64,000 nucleotides of DNA from CALBPI01 sp039033995 (GCA_039033995.1 JBCCBP010000006.1:62001-126000); one strand, 5' to 3'. Positions 7,607-16,995 are shown, numbered from the stretch's first letter. Program-made: numbers and translations. Notes: generated from the letters alone by a model not told the origin.

Positions 7607-8080
7607 CTAAGGCTTGGGCTTTGGTGAGACATACATCGGTATCTCAGCGGTGGCCACCACCTCTCCTGACGTGTCGGTCACATTCACCGACAGTACGACA
7701 TCCTGCGTCTGCGCCCAGTCGTAGTCGACGATCTCGCAGGTCGCCGTGACGTCGGTTTCGGCTTTTCGCAAATAGCGAATATCCATGCCTTTGGGAATCC
7801 ACCGCATGTGTGGCGCGATGCTTACTTCCATCAGCGTACCGCCAACAAACTCACACAAATTAGCCATCGCGATGGCGTGCACTGTGCCCAGATGATTCGT
7901 CACACGTCGACGCTTTTTGACGACCGCCTGCGCGTAACCCGGTTTCAGCGTTGTAAAGCGCGGACGAATGGTCGCGAAGTAAGGCGCCTGCCAACAGACC
8001 AACCGGGAAAAAATACGCAGACCCGCCGGCCAATCCTGCATTCTGACTACAATGCCATGCGTCTTGTTTCGAACTTCCAT
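7607..8080 (-). CDS. DUF4442 hotdog-fold protein
   Basis: 157-residue protein resembling the DUF4442/thioesterase-like hotdog group: an N-terminal helix region, then RRRVTNHLGTVHAIAMANLCE, which corresponds to the hotdog central helix, and a C-terminal pair of beta-strands. Members sit near fatty-acid genes and are thought to hydrolyse or bind acyl-CoA, but activity is largely uncharacterised. It stands alone, convergent with the alpha/beta hydrolase. Confidence 0.75.
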   Translation of the reverse strand: MEVRNKTHGIVVRMQDWPAGLRIFSRLVCWQAPYFATIRPRFTTLKPGYAQAVVKKRRRVTNHLGTVHAIAMANLCEFVGGTLMEVSIAPHMRWIPKGMDIRYLRKAETDVTATCEIVDYDWAQTQDVVLSVNVTDTSGEVVATAEIPMYVSPKPKP

Positions 8081-8199
8081 CGCAGATCCTCGCTAAGTCG
8101 GCACGAAGTGTGCGTCGCGGCGTCGATATTGGCAAGCACAGGCTTGCGGCAGGTCTGCCAAGCGCCTAGTCTTCGACGCAGGCCATCGAGGAGCAAAGT

Positions 8200-9198
8200 G
8201 TGCCACCGACCACCATGAAAGCCGTCGCGATTTCATCGCCGGGCGGGCCCGAGGTTCTCGTTCCAGAAGACCGTCCAGTACCGACGCCGGCAGCAGCCCA
8301 AGTATTGATTCGCGTGATCGCCGCTGGAATCAACCGTCCTGACTGTTTTCAGCGTGCGGGACTGTACCCAGCGCCACCTGGAGCCAGTGACTTGCCGGGC
8401 CTCGAGGTATCCGGCGAAGTGGTCGCGGTTGGCAGCGAGGTGACACGGTGGCAGGCTGGAGATCTCGTTTGCGCGTTGACGCACGGTGGCGGCTATGCAG
8501 AGTATGTTGTGGCGCACACCGGACATTGCTTACCGGTGCCCGATGGCATATCGCCGATCCTGGCTGCCGCGGTTCCTGAGACGGCGTTTACCGTGTACTC
8601 GAATCTGTGGATGCGCGCCGGCGTCTGGCCAGGCGACACACTGCTGATTCACGGCGGCTCGAGTGGCATCGGCTCCATGGCGATTCAAATGGCCAAAGCG
8701 CTTGGGCACACGGTACTCACCACAGCGGGCACAGACGAAAAGTGCGCGTTTTGCACGGCACTGGGTGCCGACGCAGCGATCAATTACAGAGACACCGACT
8801 GGCTGTCGGAAGCCCAAGAACACGCACCCGATGGGATTGATCTCTTGCTGGATATGGTGGGTGGCGCTTATGTCGAAAAAGGCCTGTCACTGCTCCGGAT
8901 GGACGGTCGTTACGTGATCATCGCACTACTCGGTGGTGCTGTTGCTGAGTCAGTCAACATGGGGCACGTTCTGCGCAAACGACTCACCGTCACCGGCTCG
9001 ACGCTGCGGCCGCAGACGGACTCACAAAAGACCGATATTGCGATCGAGCTGGAGCGTGACGTGTGGCCGCTGCTGGCGAGTGGTGGTGTGGTGCCGATGA
9101 TCTATGAACAGTTCCCGCTCGCGCACGCGGCCGATGCACACAAGCTCATGGAGTCTGGCCAACATATGGGTAAAATAGTACTCAACGTCAGCGAATAA
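8200..9198 (+). CDS. NAD(P)H:quinone oxidoreductase (PIG3-type, MDR superfamily)
   Basis: A 332-residue zinc-free medium-chain dehydrogenase/reductase. The GroES-like N-terminal domain has AAGINRPDCFQRAGLYPAPPG and the PGLEVSGEV strand. The Rossmann part has LLIHGGSSGIGSMAIQMAK, giving the AXXGXXG-like NADPH site. The substrate-binding pattern matches TP53I3/PIG3-type quinone reductases. The GTG start at 8200 is supported by GAGGAG about 7 nt upstream; an ATG at 8215 is the alternative. The redoxin gene follows after 13 bp, so they probably form a small redox operon. Confidence 0.9.
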   Translation: MPPTTMKAVAISSPGGPEVLVPEDRPVPTPAAAQVLIRVIAAGINRPDCFQRAGLYPAPPGASDLPGLEVSGEVVAVGSEVTRWQAGDLVCALTHGGGYAEYVVAHTGHCLPVPDGISPILAAAVPETAFTVYSNLWMRAGVWPGDTLLIHGGSSGIGSMAIQMAKALGHTVLTTAGTDEKCAFCTALGADAAINYRDTDWLSEAQEHAPDGIDLLLDMVGGAYVEKGLSLLRMDGRYVIIALLGGAVAESVNMGHVLRKRLTVTGSTLRPQTDSQKTDIAIELERDVWPLLASGGVVPMIYEQFPLAHAADAHKLMESGQHMGKIVLNVSE

Positions 9199-9211
9199 CC
9201 GGATCGCCGTC

Positions 9212-9790
9212 ATGAATACCGCCCTTGTACTGAGCTTGTTTGCTGTTGCCGCAGCATTGTTTGTTGTGATTTACGGAAATCGTTCCGGCAAACAGATTGA
9301 TGCCGCGCTACGGCCCGGCAAGCGGTTACCGCCATTCCATTGCCAGACAGAAGACGGCCAACAGGTCACTAGCGATAGTCTGCACGGCTCGCGCAGCGTG
9401 TTGCTGTTTGTGCGTGGCAGCTGGTGCCCGTTTTGTACGGAGCAGGTGAAATCCGTCACCGACCACTATCGCAAGATTACGGAAGCAGGGGGACGACTGA
9501 TCATCGTCACACGCAAGCCGCTCGCGATCACCGAGCGTGTCGCGGAACAGTTTGGTGTGACGTTTGAGTTCTGGTTGGATCCCGGCCTGGGAGCGGCAAG
9601 CGCGTTGAATCTGGTCGACGATGAGACGATCCCGGAACGCTTTCACGATGACTTCGGACGTCGTACGATTCTGCCGACCGTGTTGGTCACCGACAGCAAC
9701 AACATCATTCGCTACAGCTACCGCTCGACCAAACCGAGTGATCGACCGGAGCCTGCGAAATTTATGTCAGTGTTTGATCAGATCAGCTGA
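9212..9790 (+). CDS. Membrane-anchored peroxiredoxin/redoxin-like protein
   Basis: 192 residues: an N-terminal hydrophobic anchor (residues 3-22), then an AhpC/TSA-like thioredoxin fold beginning with LPPFHCQTEDGQ and carrying FVRGSWCPFCTEQVKSV. The CPFC pair sits at the position of the peroxidatic cysteine of AhpC/TSA proteins, so the domain could act as a thiol peroxidase or disulfide reductase in the periplasm or at the membrane. It follows the quinone oxidoreductase by 13 bp and overlaps the leucine dehydrogenase gene tail to tail by 24 bp. Confidence 0.85.
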   Translation: MNTALVLSLFAVAAALFVVIYGNRSGKQIDAALRPGKRLPPFHCQTEDGQQVTSDSLHGSRSVLLFVRGSWCPFCTEQVKSVTDHYRKITEAGGRLIIVTRKPLAITERVAEQFGVTFEFWLDPGLGAASALNLVDDETIPERFHDDFGRRTILPTVLVTDSNNIIRYSYRSTKPSDRPEPAKFMSVFDQIS

Positions 9791-10840
9791 TTCGATATCG
9801 CGACCGATCAGCTGTTTGGCTAGCCTGTCCGCAATATCGTTGGTCGGACGAGCTTCGCGCACCGATTGCTCAAAAATGGTCGTTAAACGAGCGCCGATTT
9901 CCTGCACGCGCTGATCGACGACCGCATTGCTGATACCACCCTCAAACTCACACGCAACATTGATGATGCCACCGGCGTTGATCACGTAGTCCGGCGCATA
10001 GACGATACCAGCTTCGAACAGCCGCAGACCGTCTTCGTCGGTCGCTAGTTGATTGTTCGCAGCACCAGCAACGATATCGACACCAAGATTGGGAATGGAT
10101 GATTCGTTCAGAATCGCGCCGAGCGCACAGGGCGCTAACACGTCTGCTTTGGTCGTCAGGATATCGTCGAGCGAGGCTGCCGACGCACCCAATTCCTCGC
10201 AAACCATCCGCACGCGCGCCTCATTGATGTCTGCCACGGTCAAACGAGCACCCGCCGCTGCCAACGATCGGCACAGACTCAGGCCCACATTACCGATGCC
10301 CTGCACCGCGACATGCAGTCCCTCTAGCGAATCCTTACCGTGTTTGAAAGCCACCGCTGCCTGGATGCCGGCGAAAACTCCGTCCGCGGTCTTCGGCGAC
10401 GGATCACCGCCCGCCTCTCCTTCGCCTCTCGGCAAACCCGCAACGTAACGCGTACGCTCCGCAACAACCTGCATCGCATCGACACTCATACCGACGTCTT
10501 CCGCAGTGATGTAGACACCACCGAGTGTTTCGACGAAGTCACCAAACGCGCTCAGTAGCTGGTCGGTCAAGCGACGATCCGGTGGGGCCATAATGACCGC
10601 TTTGCCACCGCCCATCTTGAGACCGGCCATCGCGTTTTTGTAGCTCATTCCACGAGAGAGTCGCAGCACGTCGGTCAGTGCCGATAAGCCATCCTCGTAC
10701 TGCCAAAATCGGCAACCGCCGCCGGCCGGTCCCAGAGCGGTGGAGTGGATCGCGATGATCGCCCTCAGGCCTGACACAGGGTCGTTGCAATGCACGACGC
10801 GTTCGTGCTGCTCATAGGCAGCATTATCGTAGACGCTCAC
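9767..10840 (-). CDS. Leucine/valine dehydrogenase (Glu/Leu/Phe/Val dehydrogenase family)
   Basis: A 357-residue NAD-dependent amino-acid dehydrogenase that oxidatively deaminates branched-chain amino acids to 2-oxo acids. The substrate domain carries ALGPAGGGCRFW and MSYKNAMAGLKMGGGKA, with the catalytic lysine in the second motif. The Rossmann domain has GLHVAVQGIGNVG. Length and motifs fit leucine/valine dehydrogenases rather than hexameric glutamate dehydrogenases. It is the last gene of the pntA-pntB-trxB operon, 27 bp after trxB. Its products are the substrates of the branched-chain 2-oxoacid dehydrogenase encoded at 16996-20526. Confidence 0.9.
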   Translation of the reverse strand: MSVYDNAAYEQHERVVHCNDPVSGLRAIIAIHSTALGPAGGGCRFWQYEDGLSALTDVLRLSRGMSYKNAMAGLKMGGGKAVIMAPPDRRLTDQLLSAFGDFVETLGGVYITAEDVGMSVDAMQVVAERTRYVAGLPRGEGEAGGDPSPKTADGVFAGIQAAVAFKHGKDSLEGLHVAVQGIGNVGLSLCRSLAAAGARLTVADINEARVRMVCEELGASAASLDDILTTKADVLAPCALGAILNESSIPNLGVDIVAGAANNQLATDEDGLRLFEAGIVYAPDYVINAGGIINVACEFEGGISNAVVDQRVQEIGARLTTIFEQSVREARPTNDIADRLAKQLIGRDIESADLIKH

Positions 10841-10867
10841 TGAATAAAGCCCCCTCGAGGTACGCGG

Positions 10868-11827
10868 TTAACTATCCGCGATACCGTCGATAAATTTCTC
10901 GGCGTCGAGCGCCGCCATACAACCGAAACCGGCTGATGTAATCGCTTGTCGATAGACTTGATCTGCGACATCCCCTGCCGCAAACACACCCGGCACGCTG
11001 GTCGCTGTCGCGCCACCATTCAAGCCGCTTTGGATGACGATGTAACCATGGTTCATATCGAGCTGATCCGCGAAAATATCCGTGTTGGGTTTGTGTCCGA
11101 TCGCAATGAACACCCCATGCAAATCGATGTCCAGTGTCTCATCGGTCTTCACACCGCGAATACGCATGCCGGTAACACCACTATCGTCGCCGAGTACTTC
11201 GTCCAGCGTATGGTCCCAGTGAATCGTTACATTGCCGTTGCGCGCCTTCTCGAACAACTTGTCCTGCAGGATCTTTTCTGCGCGGAGACTATCCCGCCGG
11301 TGTACTAGAACAACTTCGCTCGCGATATTTGACAGGTACAGCGCTTCTTCGACGGCCGTATTGCCACCACCGATCACAGCGACGCGACGCCCGCGGTAAA
11401 AGAACCCGTCACAAGTGGCACACGCGCTGACGCCCTTGCCCATAAACGCTTGCTCAGAATCAAGCCCGAGATATTTCGCCGATGCTCCGGTCGCAATAAT
11501 CACCGAATCAGCCGTGTACTCGACACTACCGCCACGCAAGACAAACGGGCGTGCCGAGAAGTCGACGGACTCAATGTGGTCAAGAACGATCTTTGTATCG
11601 AACCGCTCGGCGTGCGCCTTCATGCGTTCCATCAGCGCCGGGCCTTGTAAGCCTTCAACGTCACCTGGCCAGTTGTCGACGTCGGTCGTCGTCGTTAGCT
11701 GCCCACCGATTTCTGTGCCGGTGATCAGCATCGGCTTGAGATTGGCGCGCGCGGCGTAAACAGCGGCGGAGTAGCCCGCCGGCCCCGATCCGAGGATCAC
11801 GGTCGTCGCGTGGTTTTCCTGGCTCAC
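10868..11827 (-). CDS. trxB: Thioredoxin reductase
   Basis: Cytoplasmic flavoprotein of 319 residues that transfers electrons from NADPH to thioredoxin. The FAD motif GSGPAGYSAAVYAARA is at residues 13-28, the redox-active CATC pair lies in GVSACATCDGFF, and the NADPH motif VIGGGNTAVEEALYL follows. The C-terminal FAD contact is VFAAGDVADQVYRQA. The gene begins 9 bp after pntB, so NADPH supply and its use for thiol reduction are encoded in one operon. Confidence 0.96.
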   Translation of the reverse strand: MSQENHATTVILGSGPAGYSAAVYAARANLKPMLITGTEIGGQLTTTTDVDNWPGDVEGLQGPALMERMKAHAERFDTKIVLDHIESVDFSARPFVLRGGSVEYTADSVIIATGASAKYLGLDSEQAFMGKGVSACATCDGFFYRGRRVAVIGGGNTAVEEALYLSNIASEVVLVHRRDSLRAEKILQDKLFEKARNGNVTIHWDHTLDEVLGDDSGVTGMRIRGVKTDETLDIDLHGVFIAIGHKPNTDIFADQLDMNHGYIVIQSGLNGGATATSVPGVFAAGDVADQVYRQAITSAGFGCMAALDAEKFIDGIADS

Positions 11828-11836
11828 GATAAGTCC

Positions 11837-13240
11837 TTATCCCTGCAAGTTGCGCAGCACATCATCAAGGGTATCCTTGGCATCACCGAACAACATACGT
11901 GTGTTGTCTTTAAAAAACAGTGGGTTCTGTACGCCGGCATAACCCGTCGCCATCGACCGCTTGAGCACAATAGTGGTGTCGCCCTTCCAGACTTCAAGCA
12001 CCGGCATACCAGCGATAGGGCTGTCGGGTTCTTCCTGTGCGGATGGGTTCACGATGTCGTTGGCACCGATGATGACGCTCACATCGATGTCGTCGAAATC
12101 ATCATTAACCTCATCCATCTCAAAGACGATGTCATAAGGAACGCGCGCTTCGGCTAGCAGCACATTCATGTGTCCAGGCATGCGCCCAGCAACAGGGTGA
12201 ATCGCGAAACGAACATCGACCTTGCGGTCGCGCAAGACGCGGGTAATCTCGTTGACGGTATGCTGAGCCTGAGCAACCGCCATCCCGTAACCGGGCACGA
12301 TCATCACTTTCTTGGCATTCGCGAGCATCGCGGCGACTTCGGCCGCCTGGACTGCGACCACTTCGCCCTGATCCTCGCCGCCAGCGGCACTGCCGCCGCC
12401 CCCGCTCGACGTACCGAAACCACCCGCGATCACCGACAAAAACTTACGGTTCATCGCGCGGCACATGATGTAACTCAAAATGGCACCGCTACTGCCCACA
12501 AGTGCACCGGTCACAATCAGCAGATCGTTGCCGAGCATGAAGCCCGTCGCCGATGCTGCCCAACCGGAATAGCTATTCAGCATCGACACAACAACCGGCA
12601 TATCGGCGCCGCCAATGGCGACGACCATATGGACGCCAAACGCCAGCGCAACCAGTGTCATCAGAAACAACGGGAAAAACCCACCGCCATTCGCGGCCTG
12701 ATCGACAAACAGACTGCCGAGCCAGAATGCGATGACGCCAAGCCCCAGATTCAACCAATGGCGTGCCGGCAGCAATACAGGACTACCGCTGAGCTTGCCG
12801 CTCAGTTTGCCGAACGCGATGACCGAACCGGAGAACGTCAACGCGCCGATCAATACGCCCAAATAGATCTCGACATTGTGGATCGTCAACTCAACGCCGA
12901 AGTAACCGCTGCCATGGTCAAGAAACGTGGCGTAACCAACGAAGACAGCCGCCAGACCAACCAGGCTATGCAGGATCGCGACGAGCTCGGGCATCTGCGT
13001 CATCTGTACCTGTTTCGCCAGTCGAATACCGATCGCAGCACCTGCGCCGAGCGCGATCACCAACAGGAAATAGTTGTCGGAAACGATGCCAATGATGGTG
13101 GCGACCAACGCAATCGCCATACCGGCGATGCCGTAGTTACCTCGGCGCGCCGTCTCCTGATTGCTCAGGCCACCTAGCGCGAGAATAAACAGGATGGTCG
13201 AGACGATGTATGCCGCTTGAACGAGTCCGTTATTGATCAT
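11837..13240 (-). CDS. pntB: NAD(P) transhydrogenase, beta subunit
   Basis: Inner-membrane subunit of the proton-translocating transhydrogenase, 467 residues. The N-terminal two-thirds carries about nine membrane spans (proton channel). The C-terminal domain III binds NADP(H) through VMIVPGYGMAVAQAQH near residue 315 and ends in the conserved GYAGVQNPLFF...MLFGDAK block. With PntA it drives hydride transfer from NADH to NADP+ using the proton gradient. It starts 11 bp after pntA. Confidence 0.97.
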   Translation of the reverse strand: MINNGLVQAAYIVSTILFILALGGLSNQETARRGNYGIAGMAIALVATIIGIVSDNYFLLVIALGAGAAIGIRLAKQVQMTQMPELVAILHSLVGLAAVFVGYATFLDHGSGYFGVELTIHNVEIYLGVLIGALTFSGSVIAFGKLSGKLSGSPVLLPARHWLNLGLGVIAFWLGSLFVDQAANGGGFFPLFLMTLVALAFGVHMVVAIGGADMPVVVSMLNSYSGWAASATGFMLGNDLLIVTGALVGSSGAILSYIMCRAMNRKFLSVIAGGFGTSSGGGGSAAGGEDQGEVVAVQAAEVAAMLANAKKVMIVPGYGMAVAQAQHTVNEITRVLRDRKVDVRFAIHPVAGRMPGHMNVLLAEARVPYDIVFEMDEVNDDFDDIDVSVIIGANDIVNPSAQEEPDSPIAGMPVLEVWKGDTTIVLKRSMATGYAGVQNPLFFKDNTRMLFGDAKDTLDDVLRNLQG

Positions 13241-13251
13241 AATCGTCTGCC

Positions 13252-14814
13252 CTACTTACGAAACATCTGCAGCATGCGCTGCGTGACAGCGAAGCCGCCG
13301 AAGATATTGATGCTAGTGATCAACAACGCGAGAAATGACAACGCGACGACCCAGAACCCACCAGCACTGATTTTCACCAAGGCGCCGATGACGATGATGC
13401 TGCTGATCGCATTCGTCACACTCATCAACGGAGTGTGCAACGCCGGAGTGACATTCCAGATCACCATGTAGCCCACAAAACAGGCCAGCACGAACACAGT
13501 GAAATGCGACATGAAAGACGCCGGGGCCACACTACCCAATGCGAGCAACAACGCACCGCCAATGCCCATCGCCAACAATGGCCCGAAGACGCTTGGCTTC
13601 ACTGGTGCGGTGTCGACCGACGACGTTGGCGCGGGAGCGGGCTTCGCCTTCGGCGCCGCAGATAGTTTCGGTGCGGGCGGCGGCCACGTGATTTCGCCTT
13701 GATGCACAACCGTCGCACCACGGATCACCTCGTCTTCCATATCAATAACGATTTGACCATCGTTTTCCGGCGTCAGGTCATTCAAGAGGTGACGTAAGTT
13801 GGTGCCGTAGAGTTGGCTTGATTGCGCCGCAAGACGACTCGGCAAATCGGTGTAACCGATGAGCGTCACCCCATATTTCTGTACGACTTCATGCGGGACA
13901 GTCAGCTCACAATTACCCCCCTGTTCGGCAGCGAGATCGACAATGACACTGCCCTCGCGCATCGATGCGACCATCTCCTCGGTGATCAACTTCGGTGCGG
14001 GTTTACCAGGAATCAATGCAGTCGTGATAATGATGTCGACGTCTTTCGCCTGTTCGGCAAACAATGCCATCTCTGCCTCGATGAACGCCTTGCTCATCGT
14101 CTTGGCGTATCCGCCTTCGCCGGCGCCATCCTCATCATCTTCGAAGTCGAGCATCAGGAACTCTGCATCCATGCTTTCGACTTGTTCCTTAACCTCGGGC
14201 CGCGTGTCAAACGCGCGGACAATCGCGCCCATGCTCTTCGCTGTGCCGATTGCCGACAACCCTGCAACCCCGGCCCCAATCACGAGCACCTTAGCGGGAG
14301 GAATCTTGCCGGCCGCCGTAATCTGACCCGTGAAAAAGCGGCCGAAGTGCTGTGCTGCCTCGATCACCGCCCGGTAGCCGCCGATGTTGGCCATCGAGCT
14401 CAGTGCGTCCATTTTCTGCGCACGCGAGATCCGTGGCACGCTGTCCATGGCCAGTGCATTCACGCCGCGTGCTGCCAGCGTGTCGAGTAACTCTTGATTC
14501 TGGCCTGCCCAAACAAAACTGATGAGCGTCTGTCCTTCCCGCAACAACTCCGTTTCAGCCATTTTCAGCGTCGGATGCTGCTCAGGCTGGCGGACCTTCA
14601 GAATGATGTCCGCTGCGTCATACAGCGCCCGGGTGTCCTCGATGACAGTCGCACCGGCCTCACGGTAAGCCTCGTCGGGATAACTGGCCTTTGCACCGGC
14701 ACCGGCTTCGACCATGACTTCATAGCCCAGCTTGATCACTAGACGGGTCACATCGGGCGTCAGCGCAACGCGCTGTTCGCCAGCGTGGACTTCGGCGGGG
14801 ACGCCTATTTTCAT
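13252..14814 (-). CDS. pntA: NAD(P) transhydrogenase, alpha subunit
   Basis: 520 residues. Domain I (about 1-385) binds NAD(H): MKIGVPAEVHAGEQRVALTP opens it and LVIGAGVAGLSAIGTAKSMG is the dinucleotide fold. An Ala/Pro-rich linker (about 390-425) leads to a C-terminal membrane part with four hydrophobic segments. The single-polypeptide alpha subunit is the enterobacterial form rather than the split PntAA/PntAB form of alphaproteobacteria. The ATG at 14814 has AGGAG about 8 nt upstream; the longer frame to 14922 lacks this. It is the first gene of the pntA-pntB-trxB-leucine dehydrogenase operon. Confidence 0.97.
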   Translation of the reverse strand: MKIGVPAEVHAGEQRVALTPDVTRLVIKLGYEVMVEAGAGAKASYPDEAYREAGATVIEDTRALYDAADIILKVRQPEQHPTLKMAETELLREGQTLISFVWAGQNQELLDTLAARGVNALAMDSVPRISRAQKMDALSSMANIGGYRAVIEAAQHFGRFFTGQITAAGKIPPAKVLVIGAGVAGLSAIGTAKSMGAIVRAFDTRPEVKEQVESMDAEFLMLDFEDDEDGAGEGGYAKTMSKAFIEAEMALFAEQAKDVDIIITTALIPGKPAPKLITEEMVASMREGSVIVDLAAEQGGNCELTVPHEVVQKYGVTLIGYTDLPSRLAAQSSQLYGTNLRHLLNDLTPENDGQIVIDMEDEVIRGATVVHQGEITWPPPAPKLSAAPKAKPAPAPTSSVDTAPVKPSVFGPLLAMGIGGALLLALGSVAPASFMSHFTVFVLACFVGYMVIWNVTPALHTPLMSVTNAISSIIVIGALVKISAGGFWVVALSFLALLITSINIFGGFAVTQRMLQMFRK

Positions 14815-15094
14815 CGGATTCTCCTGAATTTTCCGGCGAAATGCCGAGCTTGGGCGCTCGCGCGCCTGTTGGCAGCCGCAAAGTATCCATTCAACCGGCG
14901 AGCGGCGCAAGGCAGGCAACACGCAGTCTGTTATAATTCTGCGCCTGATTCGGTCTCGTCAAGCGAGCGGTCAGTGCACGAACGTGCCGCTGGACTCAGC
15001 CCTCTGCACGCCAAGCGCGCGGCGGCGGGTCGGCTCGGCGACGCGTGTGCCAAGCCGCCAAACCCCAACCTGGTTTTTCACGGAGAAATGGACC

Positions 15095-15688
15095 ATGCAA
15101 AAGACTTTGATCACCGCACTTTCAATCGCTGCGCTCAGTTTTGGCACTGCCCACGCCGATCTCAGCGAAGTGCCCGCTGGAACTTACGAGCTCGAAAAAA
15201 CACACGGCTATATCTCTTTCAGCTACACACACCTCGGCTTCTCGCGCCCCGTCGTCGGTTTCGAGAGTTTTGATGTCACGCTGGAACTGGACAACGACGA
15301 CGTCGCGAGCAGTGCGCTGAGCGTCGACATCGACCCGGCCAGCGTTGCAAGTCGGGTCGGTGAATACGATGACCACCTGAAAGGCGAAAAGTGGTTTGAT
15401 ATCGCGAACAACCCAGATATCAGTTTCGTCGCCACCGCAATCGAGGCGGCAGGCGATAATGCTTACGCTGTCACCGGCGACCTGACGATCAAGGGAATTA
15501 CCAAACCCGTCACGCTGGATGCCACGATCAACAAAGCGGCGCCACACCCATTCTCGAAAAAGCCAACGATCGGCGTCTCAGCTAGTGCGACATTGAAGCG
15601 CAGTGACTGGGATCTCGGCGCTTATGCCCCGGCAGTTAGTGACGAGGTAGTGCTCGACATTCAAACCGAGCTGCGATTAGCTGAGTAA
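15095..15688 (+). CDS. Periplasmic YceI-family protein
   Basis: 197 residues with a classic signal peptide (first 21 residues, ending AHA). The YceI lipocalin-like barrel begins with AGTYELEKTHGYISFSYTHL and contains the DHLKGEKWFDIANNPDISF block and GDLTIKGITKPVTLDA, all conserved in the family. YceI proteins bind isoprenoid quinone or similar amphiphiles in the periplasm. GGAG lies 9 nt before the ATG. The next gene (10-bp gap) is a cytochrome b561 fused to another YceI domain. A long 280-bp leader precedes this gene, with a TATAAT at 14932-14937 but no good -35. Confidence 0.9.
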   Translation: MQKTLITALSIAALSFGTAHADLSEVPAGTYELEKTHGYISFSYTHLGFSRPVVGFESFDVTLELDNDDVASSALSVDIDPASVASRVGEYDDHLKGEKWFDIANNPDISFVATAIEAAGDNAYAVTGDLTIKGITKPVTLDATINKAAPHPFSKKPTIGVSASATLKRSDWDLGAYAPAVSDEVVLDIQTELRLAE

Positions 15689-15698
15689 GCCACGTCGC

Positions 15699-16895
15699 AT
15701 GAGCGAGCAGCCGAAGCAGCAATACGGCGGCGTTGCCCGGGTTTTTCACTGGGCGGTCGCCGCCGCTATTGTGCTGCAGTTTGTGCTCGCCAAGCTGTAC
15801 GAATTCGCTGCCGACGGCGGCGAGCGCATTCGCCAAATTGCACTGATTGCGAACCACAAGTCCGTGGGTATGACAATACTGATGGTCGCGGTGCTTCGAC
15901 TGGTCTGGCGTTTTCGACAAGGGGTGCCGAAGCTGCCATCGAGCATGCCGGGTTGGCAGATAAAGGCGTCTCATCTGAGCCACTGGCTGTTATATGGCAG
16001 CCTGTTTCTACTGCCGGTCACAGGCTGGCTGATGTCCTCGGCCAGCGCCTACAGCGTGAGTTGGTTTGGCGTATTTACCTGGCCAGATCTGATCGCCCCG
16101 GATACCTCGCTGAAAGAGACCCTAAAAATGCTGCATGACCTGTTTGCCAAGATTCTTTTCGTCGTCGCCATCCTGCATATCGCAGCAGCGCTCAAACACC
16201 ATTGGGTGGATCGCGATCAGGTGCTAACCCGTATGACAGGCACCGCTTCGCTGGCACTGTTCGTGGCGGTGATTGGCGTTGGGTTGTTTGCGCTGACACC
16301 CGCGAGTGCACCACAAGCCAGCACCGAAGTCGCCGAAGAGAAAGTGGCCGCGGCTGTTACAGCCGCTCAACCTGTTTCCGTAGACCCGAACATCAATCCG
16401 CTGAAAGCGTGGGTCATCGATTACGCGGCTAGTGAGATTACGTTCACGGCCGAACAAGCGGGCGCCGAGTTTACCGGACGTTGGGGCGAGTGGAAGGCTC
16501 TCATGCGCTTTGACCCAGCCGCCCTCGACGACAGCCAATTCTCTGTCGACATCGGCGTTCATGCCGTAGACACACAGGACGAAGAGCGAGACAGCACCCT
16601 CCAGGACAGCGACTGGTTCGATGAGGCCAACTATCCGACCGTGCGCTTCGAAACCAATGCGATCAACGTGTCTGATACCGGTTTCGAGGCTGACTCGGTG
16701 CTGGTCATCAAGGGGGAGCGGCATCCCGTCGTGTTTCAATTCGACGTGGCTGAACAAGATGGCCGAAAGATTTTGACCGGTCAGGCGCGGTTAGACCGGC
16801 TGGCATTGAACGTGGGCACCGGGGACTGGACCGATACGGAATGGGTCGGACAATTCGTTGACGTGGCGGTGACGGTCACCGCCAGCCTCCCCTAG
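15699..16895 (+). CDS. Cytochrome b561 fused to a YceI domain
   Basis: 398 residues. Residues 1-200 form a bacterial cytochrome b561: four membrane helices with histidines in ARVFHWAVAAA, IANHKSVGMT, LSHWLLYGSLFLL and LHIAAALKHHW, enough to ligate two b hemes. A fifth hydrophobic segment (about 185-205) and an Ala-rich linker lead to a YceI barrel from about residue 235 (WVIDYAASEITFTAEQAGAE) to the end, containing DSDWFDEANYPTVRFETN. Topology predicts that the YceI part is periplasmic. It is encoded next to a free YceI. I infer a quinol-oxidising membrane unit handing on to, or receiving from, a quinone-binding barrel. Confidence 0.88.
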   Translation: MSEQPKQQYGGVARVFHWAVAAAIVLQFVLAKLYEFAADGGERIRQIALIANHKSVGMTILMVAVLRLVWRFRQGVPKLPSSMPGWQIKASHLSHWLLYGSLFLLPVTGWLMSSASAYSVSWFGVFTWPDLIAPDTSLKETLKMLHDLFAKILFVVAILHIAAALKHHWVDRDQVLTRMTGTASLALFVAVIGVGLFALTPASAPQASTEVAEEKVAAAVTAAQPVSVDPNINPLKAWVIDYAASEITFTAEQAGAEFTGRWGEWKALMRFDPAALDDSQFSVDIGVHAVDTQDEERDSTLQDSDWFDEANYPTVRFETNAINVSDTGFEADSVLVIKGERHPVVFQFDVAEQDGRKILTGQARLDRLALNVGTGDWTDTEWVGQFVDVAVTVTASLP

Positions 16896-16922
16896 CCAGC
16901 GCCCAATGCGTGAGCGCGATCG

Positions 16923-16951
16923 CTGTCAAACGGACGCTGATCGCTTATAAT
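16923..16951 (+). promoter_or_regulatory. Candidate sigma-70 promoter for the branched-chain dehydrogenase operon
   Basis: A perfect -10 hexamer TATAAT at 16946-16951 is preceded, with a 17-bp spacer, by CTGTCA at 16923-16928 (four of six -35 consensus positions). It lies 45 nt before the E1alpha ATG at 16996. The prediction rests on motif and spacing only. Confidence 0.5.
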
Positions 16952-16995
16952 GTTTCGTTAGAAACTAATGTCATCTGTGCAAAGGAATCATTCGC

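Noticed and set aside
12170..13177. 335-codon open frame on the plus strand
   Set aside because: Antisense to pntB, with an unnatural His/Arg/Asp-rich composition and no ribosome-binding site.
13822..14490. 222-codon open frame on the plus strand
   Set aside because: Antisense to pntA; composition is not protein-like.
14932..14937. TATAAT ahead of the yceI gene
   Set aside because: No acceptable -35 at 16-18 bp spacing, so not listed as a promoter.
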